A stretch of DNA of 64,000 nt, taken from Cannabis sativa. Its lineage: Eukaryota; Streptophyta; Magnoliopsida; Rosales; Cannabaceae. The stretch is from positions 63,628,211 to 63,692,210 of the forward strand of contig NC_083604.1 in assembly GCF_029168945.1 (NCBI RefSeq), given 5' to 3'. Made by a program: the position numbers and the translations under genes. The notes beneath the pieces were generated by a model. It was not told where the DNA came from. It saw only the letters and a program-made list of their open reading frames with translations, and made no database searches. Shown here in pieces: positions 23,737 through 33,219 of this stretch (the first letter of the stretch is position 1; each line of letters starts with the position of its first letter).

Positions 23737-24174
23737 TATGACAGTCAGTAGTCTCTTGATCCATAAGGGAAAATACCGGGTAAGCTGTGCAATCTCACAC
23801 TGCCTAGCTAGGAAAGGTCTAGTGGGATGATTTCGAGACTATGCAGGTATGGGACTACACAGTTGAAGGGGGCTTAGATAGATTGATTGATACTACCTAT
23901 ATCAACAAGGTGCATCTTTTATTTTTGGTAGCACATCACGAAAGAACTCCACAGTTAAGAGTGCTTGACCTGGGGTAATTTCAAGATGGGTGCACCTCTT
24001 GGGAAGTTTTTCCAAGAAGTGTGTTAGTGAGGACAAAGCACGCTGGAGACACTCGTGTTGATTTGTAGGGCCAGTCATCAGTCTATGAAGCAGCTAGAGT
24101 GACATACTCATATATAAGAGCCATCATTCTGTGGGTATAAGGACCTAATGGAGGCTTGAAGTGGGGACGTTACA
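23737..24174 (+). mobile_element. Plus-strand Cassandra LTR within the rearranged element
   Basis: It runs TATGACAGTCAGTAGTC to GGGGACGTTACA, 438 bases, in the opposite direction to the LTR at 23064. Its 5S-like block is at about 23908-24010 (CATCACGAAAGAACTCC, ACAGTTAAGAGTGCTTG, AAGATGGGTG). Its TG terminus is joined directly to an internal point of the truncated minus-strand LTR. Confidence 0.85.
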
Positions 24175-25699
24175 GCAAGAGTAGTGCTAAAAAAATATAA
24201 GGCATGTCAAAAAAGAATGGAACAAGGGATATGAAAATAACACGAAGCCAAAAGGTGTCTAGAACTTACAAATTTTTTGAAAGGAAGTATGGTTGATAGG
24301 GTGGAAGCCAATCGTTTATAAAAACTTTTCTTTAAACTCTTTTTTTGATGGGGGTCTGATAAGGATTTTGAAATCATCAGAGTATCCCCCGAGATAATAA
24401 AACCTCACAAGCAGTGCTTCCTCCCTAGGTTTCTTTTGATGCATATAAGAAAGTGATTTTGAAGGGAGAGGGACCTTACCATCCCATCATATGGTAAAGA
24501 GACCGCAGAGAGGCCATAATTCTATAACCATTCGGGATTAATTAAAAATGAGCAATCTCAACGTAATTGTAAAAATATTTATGTGGAAGAATTTCACTGA
24601 CTTAGATATGTTCAATACTCCAAGCTCCCATAGTAATGCGAGGGGAACCGCTCGTACTACATTCGATTTCCCTATTAAAACGATTAGGGGGAAAGCAACT
24701 TTTCTCCTCTTTTTCAACAGACCAGCATACAAAGCCATTTCCTTGCTTTATGCCACACATAGTTAGAAAAGGTCTGATGCAATAGAGGTAATAGAAGATT
24801 CAAAAAATTTAGACTCGAATTGAACAATAACAGAGGGTAAAAATAAGGGCCTCACCAGTGGGTATTTAATCAGATCGTTTAATTCAAACAAAGTTGCATC
24901 TCGTAAGAAACTACATTTTCTTTCAATGATTTCATTAATAAAATGTCTATAGCGAGTCGACGTATCAGCTCGCTTAAGCTTGTCATTGTATGCCCTAATT
25001 TTTTTTCACTATTTTCCTCAAGTTTTATTTTGGACTTCTTGGTTTTTGGTTTAAAGGAAAAAATTGGTAAATAATGGATTTCGTGTTCTAAAAATTCTGG
25101 GGTTTCACAATCAAATTCAGGAAGAGGTCTTTTAACAGGAAAATATCTCGAAATTTTGGGAAGAGATTGTGGAATTGAAAATTCAAAAAGATCAGTAAAA
25201 AACCCTAAAAATATTTTGCCTACCAGTTTATTAAACCCAGTAAATCACCCAGATGTATAAAATAAGAAAAATGAAAAAAAAATGATAATTAAAGGAGGAA
25301 AAATTGAAAACTTACTAGGTCTTCGAATAAATGGCAGTCTGAAAGAGTTTCTCACTGGGAATTTTTGATACCAGGGGTCAGGTATGTAGCGATTTTGAGG
25401 TTGGGAAAAAATGGTTGCTGATTCTCGAAGAAAATAGGTAAGGGATAATAAGGGCATGCAATAAGAAAGAATGAAGGAAGATATTTTTTCTTCTCTACAA
25501 ATTCTTGTTCAAGAAAGAATGAAGTAAAGAAAAGAATGAATGAGGTTTAAAAAATCTTCAAGGGACACCATTAGATCTTAATGATTATTAGCTTAACGGT
25601 GTTCAAACCTTGGGTCAGTTGAGGTGATGCTGTTTAAATGCTAATGTGACAAATTCTCGGTAATATAAAACCACCAAGATAAAAGTGTGTTCAATACAC

Positions 25700-26645
25700 C
25701 TGAGATATTATGAGTTTACCCCCAAGTCATAATTAAATAGTCATTTCAATTTCAGAAATCACTTTTTAGGGAGAAATTATTATACCCATATTTTGAGCAA
25801 TGAATATGGTCACAACACATGTACAAGTACCCAAAATTCAATAGGCTCGTATATTAAGGAGAAATAATGTGGTGTTTAACGTGTGTCGAATAATACTCAT
25901 ATGACACAAAATTTACAGTCTTTTCTTGTATCATAAAGGTAAGTCAAATGTGCTGGTCATTAAGTAGTGTGTAATCGAGGCCAAAGATCTATAATATAGT
26001 CTTCTCGGGAAATATTGGACAAACAAAATAAAGTTTAGCGAGAAGAGGAAGGCTAAGCTGGTTGCAAGATTGAATGTTTTCATCATGAGAAACACAAGAG
26101 ATACAATTTGAAGAAGTTTGCCTAGAAGGATCAAACAAAAATTATTCAAAACCTCATTTAGGATATATCCTTTTGAGAATGTTCAATGAATCACTCTAAT
26201 TATGAGAATCATCCTAATAGTATATGCCAATTCATATACGTTATTTGTGAGGAGGATAAATATCAAACAAAAAGATAGTTTGGTGAATAATGTTCGAAGA
26301 TAAGATCAAAAGTGGTAGTTATTCGGTATTATTTAAATTTAAATAGTTATCATTATAATTTTGGCATGTTAATAACAAGAAATGTGGAAAATATCCATAT
26401 TTCATGAATCATCATATAGATAGATTAGAAAAAATAGCAACTGGAGTAAATCTCTATAAATAGTGACAAAAGGAGAGGGTGAAATTCTTTCACGATTGAG
26501 AGGATTTATGCTAAGTTGTATCTTGTAATCAACAAACTCAAAAATAAGAGTGACTCGCGGAGTATGTATATTTTTACTACAAAACTACGTAATTTGTTGC
26601 CGTTATAAATGTATTATTAATTTCCTTAGAATAATTACTTTAGAT
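25700..26645 (+). mobile_element. Probable LTR fragment, Tat-like
   Basis: It holds a TATA box (CTATAAATA at 26454-26462), a leader with TGAAATTCTTTCACGATTGAGAGG, then GAGTGACTCGCGGAGTATGT and ACTACGTAAATTTG. This resembles the R-U5 organisation of the LTR at 1693-2375. Borders are not resolved. Confidence 0.35.
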
Positions 26646-26679
26646 CATTAATTATCAAGAGTCTCATTTATGTTAACGA

Positions 26680-27400
26680 AATTATGAGTTAGCAGTAACC
26701 AGGAGTGTTTATCAAAAATAGCCTTCTGACTCACAATATCCTCATCTTCCAAGATCTCCTTAAAGGGTATATTAGGAAGAACATTTCCACCAAGTGTCTT
26801 ATGAAAGTAGACATAAGCAAAGCTTATGATATGATTGATTGGGAGTTTGTTGAAGACTTGCTCAATGGTAAATTCAATATATCCAAGAATTTTCCAAGCA
26901 AATCTCGAATCAGCAGATGATAGTTTATAGCTTGCCAAAGAGTTAAGTATTACAAGCTGGTTTGGAATAGAATAATAGTGCCAAAACATAGATTCATTCT
27001 TTGGCAAGCTATAAACTATCATCTGCTGATTCGAGATTTGCTTGGAAAATTCTTGGATATATTGATTCTACTAACTACCTCGTTTTTGAGTTGGAGAGTG
27101 AATCACATCCCCATCTTTTCTTTAGCTGTATTTTCACTAAAAAATGTATTGCTTGAGATCACTAAGTAGTTCAAGAGCTATGAATGGCCTAAAACTTATT
27201 GGAAGTACTCGATTGGGACCTTAAGATGGTAAAAAACTAGATTGATTTACTTACTATGGCTATAATGGTAGTTGTGGTGCACCTTGTTTGGTGCAACAAA
27301 AATCAGTGTCACTTTGAAGCGGCCTGTGTATCACCTTTATCCATTAGTCATCAAGTAAAGATGGTAGTTAAGGCTAGATTTCAGTTTATTAATGTATAAA
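26680..27400 (+). pseudogene. LINE fragment: RT motif A region joined to C-terminal part
   Basis: The frame from about 26705 reads LLTHNILIFQDLLKGYIRKNISTKC, then LMKVDISKAYDMIDWEFVEDLLNG, the RT palm region with catalytic Asp of motif A kept. From about 26975 the frame reads VPKHRFILWQAINYHLLIRDLLGKF, the zf-RVT region of the C terminus. Everything between (motifs B to E) is absent and replaced by a foldback junction (26874-27065). The rest to 27400 carries the LINE tail with stops. The copy is dead and lies just upstream of another LINE. Confidence 0.75.
26874..27065. repeat. 67-bp perfect inverted repeat
   Basis: Arm 26874-26940 and arm 26999-27065 are exact inverse copies, separated by 58 bases. 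The right arm is in LINE sense orientation (zf-RVT region); the left arm is an antisense copy placed directly after the RT fragment. Confidence 0.95.
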
Positions 27401-27533
27401 AATTATCCAAAAGAGAAATGGTTGTCGTGGAGATGATGTCAGTTTATTTATTAGTAAATTCTTAAGTTGAATTTTCTCTCTCTTCTTTTTCTCTTTCGGT
27501 GTTCTCACCGGAGCTACGACAAAAGGTACAAAT

Positions 27534-28620
27534 GTGGGTAGGAAACCTAAGGTAAAACAGAAGAAGATAGGACCGTCTTCTTCAAATCGAATCATCAAAA
27601 CTAGGTCCATGGATGCTATTTTGGGTGTGAAGGAGCTGAAGGTTCTAGAAGTTGTCAAAATAGAGCAAAATTGGGGTGAGAAGGTCTTATCGCCTGAGAA
27701 AATAGAGGAGGAATTTAGGAGGTGAAGTGAAATTCGTCAAGATTTCTTTGATTGGTTCAGCATCTCCAATAGAGCCTCACAAGCTGTAAACATAGGGATT
27801 AAGACTACTCCTCCAATCTTGAGATCCAATGTTGTTCGAAATCTGGAGAGCAGGTTTGGAGATTCAGTTGTGGAAGAAGACAAAGCTAGATCTGCGAATG
27901 CCACACCGAAGTCTAAAGTGAAAATTAAATTTTGATAATATTATTGATGAGGTGAATTTTTGGCAACCATCGATAGTATGCCACATAGTTGTAGATAATC
28001 CTCCACTTAACATTCTAGACAGGTTCACTAGGAGAATATAGAAAGACTTGGTTAATAAAGTAGGTATGATTGCTTGAGGGATCTTCATCATTCAATTTCA
28101 GAATATGGAGAAAAGACATAGAGTCTTACATGGAGGATATGTATTCTTTGATCGAAAACCAATGGTCATGAAACCATGGAATTCGAGAGACGATTTCACC
28201 AAGACAGAGATTACAACTGTATCTACTTGGTTTCAGTTGAAGGGCCTAGATATCAAATATTTGGGGGGGAAATCTTTATTCAAGATTGTTGAGAAGATAG
28301 GCAATCCACTTCAAGTTGATGAGATATAACTTACTGTACCCTCGAATTCTCATTGAGGTAAGTTTGGCTCAAGACTTTTCTGACAAAATCTCATTTATTG
28401 ATGAATATGATAATGGCATAGAATTAGATGTGAAATATGAATGGTTGCCTCTTGTTTGCTATAATTGCTTAGGAATAGGGGCCATGAAACCAAAATGTGT
28501 AGGAAGAAGGAGCCATCGAAAGAACTAGAGAAGAACATATGGGCTCCAAAGAAGAAGCCTAGTAAAGAACCTGCCATTGATGAGCAAGGTTTTCAATAGG
28601 TGGTGAAGGGGAAAAAAGCG
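27534..28620 (+). pseudogene. LINE ORF1 (DUF4283, zinc knuckle), broken
   Basis: The frame opens MGRKPKVKQKKIGPSSSN and RIIKTRSMDAILGVKE. It then breaks and resumes in other frames: EKRHRVLHGGYVFFDRKPMVMKPWNS (DUF4283) at 28105 and PRILIEVSLAQDFSDK at 28340. The knuckle CYNCLGIGAMKPKC lies near 28457-28500; its histidine is replaced by alanine, so one zinc ligand is missing. ORF1 proteins of plant L1 elements bind the element's own RNA. Confidence 0.7.
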
Positions 28621-28744
28621 GTATCAAATGAGCCACTCATAGAAATAAAAGTGAATAATATGTTTGATGCTCTTGATGATGAGCAAGGAGAAGATAGAGA
28701 CAGAGAAGTTAACATAGGTAGGGGGAGATCCCTCAACCTTTAAT

Positions 28745-29470
28745 ATATAAAATTCTTTGTTGGAATGTAAGGGGAATTAACAGCCAATAAAAATATAATG
28801 ATTAATTAAATAAAGAGATTGATTTATTCTAAGAAGGTTGGCGTGGTTAGTCTCCTTGAAACTAAGGTGAAGAATAAAAATATGGGGGCAGTTCATACAA
28901 GTTTATTTTTGGGTTGGTGCTTTACGAATAACAATCCATGGCTTGACAAGGGGAGAATAGTGATTGCTTGGCAACCAAATATGTACTCTATTGACATTAG
29001 AGTGTGTACTAGCCAACTCAGTCACTGTTTTTCATAGTCAAGACATCAACAAGGTGAGTTCTATATCACCTTTCTGTATGGATTTAACGAAGAAAAAAAA
29101 AGAAGTTAGCTGTGGCATGAATTGAAGGATATCTCTACTCAAGTGGAAATTGGATAGTCCTATGTGATTTAAATGATATCTTAAATTCTAATGAAAGGGG
29201 TGGGGAAGCACTCAAATAAACAACCATCTCTATCTTTTAGAGAGTGTATTGAGAGATGTTATCTTGAAGACTTGAAATTTTTAGGATCATTTTTGACCTA
29301 GAATAATAAGCAGAAGCCAGAAGACAAGGTATTCTTAAACATTAGTAGAGCATTAGTCAATGAGAAATGGACAGGTTATTTTCAGCACTCTGAAGCAACT
29401 TTCTTATCTGATGGTTTGTTTGATCATTGGTATCTTTTCACCAAAATGTGGCCTGTGGGAAAAAGCCACT
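28745..29470 (+). pseudogene. LINE ORF2, endonuclease region, broken
   Basis: It opens with ILCWNVRGINSQ near 28750, the start of the APE-type endonuclease. Pieces VSLLETKVKNKNMG (28840), GGRIVIAWQP-like (28950) and GLFDHW-like (29420) follow, with many stops. The glutamate of ETKVK is still visible; DHSP has become DHWY. Confidence 0.6.
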
Positions 29471-30403
29471 TAGGTACTGCATCATGTGGAAAAGTGCTCA
29501 TGGCTTTGATCAAAAAGTGAAACAAAGTTGAGAAGAAAAAGTTTGTGACACACCAATGTTTAAAATGGTGACAAAGCTTAAGAGATTGAAAGATGTGTTT
29601 AAAGACATCAATAAAGAAGGCTTCAATGATATTCATAAAGAAAAAATCTAAGCCAAAAGTGTTTTGATAGAAACTCAAGAGAATCTTAGTAAGGATCCTT
29701 TGAATTCTGGTTTAATGCTTGAAGAACAGAATGTAAGGGAGAATTACATGGCCATTCACAAAGCATACACCTCCTTCTTAACTCAAAAAGCCACGGTTAC
29801 TTGGGCCAAGAATGGAGATGAAAACACAGTGATCTTCCACGCGTCTTTAAGAGCTAGGAGAGTTCAAAACAGAATTTATTCTACAGAGAATAATTATGGA
29901 ATCTGGTGTGATGATCCAACCACTGTTCAAGATGCTTTTTTACAGTATTATCAAAGCTTGTTGGGAACTGATATGGATGGAAGACTTCATGTGAATGCAA
30001 AATTATGGATGTTTGACCCAAGCTCTCACAATCACATCTCGATATTTTACAAGCTGAATACACAACTAAGGAAGTTAAAGAGGCTATCTTTTTCATTCCA
30101 GGTATCAAGTCACCTGGACCTGATGGATATGGAAGTAGTTTTTATCAAGATAATTAGCACTTGGTGGGATCCGAGACACAAGCTATTGTACTATCTTTTT
30201 TAAACTCATGGAAACTGCTCAAGGAGATACATGCTACTTGTAACGTCCCCGCGTCAAGCCTCCATTGGTCCCTTACACCCATAGAATAATGGTTCTTATA
30301 CATGAGTACGTCACTTTGGCTGCTTCAAGGATTGATGACTGACCCTACAGACCAACACGAGTGTTTCCATCGTGCTTTGTCCTCACTCGCACGCTTCTTG
30401 GAA

Positions 30404-30503
30404 AAACTTCCCAAGAGGTCACCCATCCTAAAATTATCCCAGGTCAAGCAGGCTTAACTGTAGAATTCTTTCATGATGGGCTACCAGAAAACAAGATGCA
30501 CCT
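30404..30503 (-). other. 5S rRNA-like block, downstream Cassandra LTR
   Basis: On the minus strand: GGTGCATCTTG, CCCATCATGAAAGAATTCTAC, AGTTAAGCCTGCTTGACC, TAGGATGGGTGACCTCTTGGGAAG. Pol III box C and the intermediate element are recognisable. Confidence 0.8.
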
Positions 30504-30726
30504 TGTTGATATATGTAGTACCAATCAATCCATTTAAGCCTTCTTCAACTGTGTAGTCCCATACCTACACAGTCTAAGAATCATCACACTTGACCTTCCC
30601 AAGGTGATGTGAGATTGTACAGCTTACCCGGTATTTCCCCTTACAGATCACAGGACTACTGACTGTCACAAGCACCCCCTTACGGGATCTGACGTCCTCG
30701 TCGACCACACTTCTGGCTAGGTCAAG

Positions 30727-30738
30727 GCTCTGATACCA
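30727..30738 (-). other. Primer binding site (initiator tRNA-Met)
   Basis: TGGTATCAGAGC on the minus strand, two bases after the LTR end, complementary to the 3' end of initiator tRNA-Met. This is the usual Cassandra primer site. Confidence 0.9.
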
Positions 30739-30904
30739 TTTTAACGTCCCCGCTTCAAGCCTCCATTGGCCCCTTACACCCACAGATCAGTGGCTCTTAT
30801 ACACGAGTACGTCACTTTGGCTGCTTCATGATTAATGACTGGCTCTACAGACCAACACAGGTGTTTCCATTGTGCTTTATTCTCACCCGCACGTTTCCTG
30901 GGAA

Positions 30905-31027
30905 AACTTCCCATGAGGTCACCCATCAGTTTTCCCAGGAGGTCCCCCATCCTAAAATTACTCCAGGTTAAGCACGCTTAACTATGGAGTTCTTTCATAA
31001 TGGGCTATCAGAAAACAAGATGCACCT
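30905..31027 (-). other. 5S rRNA-like block with internal duplication, upstream Cassandra LTR
   Basis: As in the partner LTR, but the 3' part of the 5S-like block is duplicated: TTCCCATGAGGTCACCCATC at 30908-30927 and TTCCCAGGAGGTCCCCCATC at 30932-30951. This explains why the LTR is 454 rather than 432 bases. Confidence 0.8.
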
Positions 31028-32619
31028 TGTTGATATAAGTAGTACCAATCAATCCATTTATGCCTTCTTCAACTGTGTAGTCCCATACCTACACAATCTC
31101 AGAATCATCACACTTGACCTTCCCCAGACGATGTGGGATTGTACAGCTTACTCGGTATTTCTCCTTACGGATCACGAGACTATTGACTATCACACTACTA
31201 CAATAAAACTTATTCCCCAAACAAGTTATCCCAGAAATGTGAGTGACTTTAGGCCGATTTCCTATTGTAATGTCCTTTATAAAGCTGCTGCTAAGGTGGT
31301 TTGTTCAAGGTTAAGGAGAATCCTTGTAGACCTAATTGCTGAAAACCAAGGAGGTTTTGTGCATGACTGTTATATAGCTCATGATATAATGGTATGTCAA
31401 GACCTAGTATGACTCTATGGAAGGAAGAACTGTAAGCCTAGTTGCATGATCAAGATCAACCTAAGGAAAAAATATGATACAATTGATTGGGATTTCATTG
31501 AAGAAATTCTTAAGGCATATGAATTTCCCTCTCAATTCATAAATCTCATCATGGTATACATCCAAACTCCCAAATTTTTCTTGCTTTTAAATGGCTCCAT
31601 GTGTGGATTTTCTAATGCCAAGAGAGGTCTTAGGCAAGGTGACACAGTGCGTCCTCTAATTTTTATTCTGGGAATGAAATATTTATCTAAGATTATGAGG
31701 AAAGTTGGAGAATGGAGAGGCTTTAAATTCCATTGTAGATGCTCTCAATTGAAACTAATACATATGTGTTTTGCTAATGATTTATTATTGTTCTGTAATG
31801 GTGATTATGTATCTATCTAGCTAATGTTGAGAGGCCTGAAACTCTTCTCTTCCTCATCTAGTTCCGAATGAAACAAAGACTTCTGTGTTTTGGAAAGGCA
31901 TGGCAGATCATGAGGTAACTCGGATAATGAAAGTTTCAAGATTTACTCGTAGCTGCCTTTCATTGAGGTATCTCAGTATCCCTGTGTGTTCAAAAAAAAA
32001 AAAAGTCTCTCATGTTGAATGTGTAGATGTATTTTAAAGAGAATGACTAATAGAATCAAAGTTTGGAGCTCTAGGAATATATCTTACATGGCCAGGGTAA
32101 CCTTGATTAACTTTGTTTTGTTAATAATACACTCATATTAGGCCCAAATTATGATCTTACCAAAGATTCTACTTCGAGATGTAGAAGCGATATGCAGAGC
32201 ATTCTTATGGAACGGGAATACAGTGAACACAAATGCAGGGTTAATAGCATGGGATGCAATCTGTAGGCCGAAATCTAATAGAGGCTTGGGATTTAGGAAT
32301 ATACAAAAATAGAATGTAGCAGCAATAGAAAAATATGTGTGGACAATTACCAAGAAGAAGGATAACCTGTTTGTCAAGTGGATTAACTCTGTTTACTTGG
32401 GAAATCGCACTTAGTGGGATTATACGTACAAGTCCCACATATTGTAGCTGGTACTAGAAGACATTGGTGGTTGTCAAGAACCAATTTAAAGGAAAAGATC
32501 AATCAAGATGGGTGTGTGCCTAAAAAATATAGCATTCAGTTGGGGCACACTATACTATTTGAAGTGCAGGATAAAAAAGAACAACAAAAGTTTGTTTGAG
32601 ATAGACTAATTATCCCTAA

Positions 32620-33172
32620 ACACAGGCTTATCATGTGGCTTGTTATGTGGCAAAGGCTTCAGACTAAAGACAAAATGATAAATTTTGAGCCAAGCTTGGA
32701 CCCTTACTACATGTGTATGTGGTGAAGGAATCTGTCACTTATTTTTTGCATGTTCTTATAGCAAGAAATGCTTGGAAGGAATCAAAGTGTAGTGGAATCG
32801 AAAAGTTCAATCCGAGAATGTTCTTGAGATTTTAGGAAAAGCTTCTAAAGTTAAAATAAGCAAGATAAAGAAAAGCATTTTATTATCTATCGTAGCTGCT
32901 ATGGTCTATAATCTTTGGTAGGTGAGAAATGATGCTTTATGGAATCAGAAAGTGTGCCAAATAAGACACACTATTAGGAAGATACAACATGATTCATTGA
33001 CTAGACTAATAGAAGTATTACCTAACAAAATGTCAATAGGGGACAAGTCTTGGTTCTCTGAAGTTATTTGATATGTGGGATATAGTTGTATAATGACATA
33101 TAGATAAATTGTAATTGGTGTACGTAAAAGTTTGTTTGAGCAATACAATTAAACCTTATTCATAAAAAAAAC
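32620..33172 (+). pseudogene. LINE ORF2 C-terminus and 3' end
   Basis: RLIIPKHRLIMWLVMWQRLQTKDKM and the CMW...HLFFACSYSKKC-like segment at 32700-32770 are the zf-RVT region, with stops. The element closes with a T-rich segment and TTCATAAAAAAAA. Confidence 0.6.
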
Positions 33173-33219
33173 TTTGTTTGGGTGCTGCTTTGTAGTTTGC
33201 TTTGTATTATTTTTGTGGT

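Larger units (their letters stand above)
23064..24174. mobile_element. Rearranged Cassandra TRIM with inverted LTRs
   Basis: One insertion bounded by the perfect 5-bp duplication GCAAG (23059-23063 and 24175-24179). From left to right it has: a complete minus-strand LTR (23064-23496); the 71-base internal part with a tRNA-Met primer site (23554-23565, one or two changes); the 3' 168 bases of a second minus-strand LTR (23568-23735); then a complete plus-strand LTR (23737-24174). Both outer borders are therefore LTR 3' ends (TGTAATGTCC left, GGGGACGTTACA right). Each LTR carries the 5S rRNA-like block that defines Cassandra. The element interrupts the minus-strand pseudogene. Confidence 0.85.
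20936..25457 (-). pseudogene. Broken multi-exon gene or transposon-type ORF, family not recognised
   Basis: Read on the minus strand, coding-like blocks follow each other from 25457 to 20936. Block one (25457-25310) is a 48-residue exon, MPLLSLTYFLRES...FIRRPS, ending at the donor GTAAGT. Block two (about 25215-24780) reads SIPQSLPKISRYFPVKRPLPEFD..., has a frameshift near 24990, and continues as AYNDKLKRADTSTRYRHFINEII. Block three (24738-24541) is MALYAGLLKKRRKVAFPLIVLIG.... Then come 22918-22664, 22342-21959 and 21771-20936. The order and style recall plant proteins with a long globular N-terminal domain and a charged coiled-coil tail, often found in degraded retroelement or plant-transposon ORFs, but I cannot name the family. 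It holds frameshifts, stops, a Cassandra insertion (23064-24174) and a CACTA MITE (21181-21503), so it is not functional. Confidence 0.5.
30239..31194 (-). mobile_element. Cassandra TRIM, structurally complete
   Basis: A 956-bp insertion in the LINE, bounded by the perfect duplication CTACT (30234-30238 and 31195-31199); removing it restores the LINE frame ...HATTIKLIP. On the minus strand: 5' LTR 31194-30741, two spacer bases, PBS TGGTATCAGAGC (30738-30727) matching initiator tRNA-Met, an internal part of about 70 bases with a G-rich run before the second LTR, then 3' LTR 30670-30239. It encodes no protein. 5S rRNA-like sequence in each LTR identifies Cassandra, a non-autonomous element mobilised in trans by other LTR retrotransposons. 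Confidence 0.92.
29580..32600 (+). pseudogene. LINE ORF2, reverse transcriptase region, broken
   Basis: 29664-30236 reads TWAKNGDENTVIFHASLRARR and the segment up to LLKEIHAT. It is cut by the Cassandra element and continues after 31195 as [91 protein letters not shown] and MCFANDLLLFCNGD. Motif A has Asn for the catalytic Asp (KINLRKKYD), and motif C reads FAND instead of FADD. Both catalytic acids are lost, besides the frame breaks. Confidence 0.8.
27470..33172 (+). mobile_element. L1-type LINE, decayed copy 1
   Basis: The order of parts is that of a plant L1 LINE. A CT-rich start (27474-27500) is followed by ORF1 with DUF4283 and zinc knuckle, an endonuclease, a reverse transcriptase and a zf-RVT tail. 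It ends in AATTAAACCTTATTCATAAAAAAAA (33145-33169). It is the same family as 52738-59488: both have RKTRSIDA(V/I)LG near the start of ORF1 and TTCATAAAAAAA at the end. Many stops and frameshifts. A Cassandra element sits at 30239-31194. Target duplications were not found. Confidence 0.85.

Noticed and set aside
23222..31027. Possible functional 5S rRNA genes
   Set aside because: The blocks are diverged, lie inside retrotransposon LTRs and lack the terminator context of real 5S genes; they are Cassandra 5S-like domains.
30984..31412. A 142-residue open frame on the plus strand
   Set aside because: It is a chimera of Cassandra LTR sequence and LINE reverse transcriptase; the frame is accidental.
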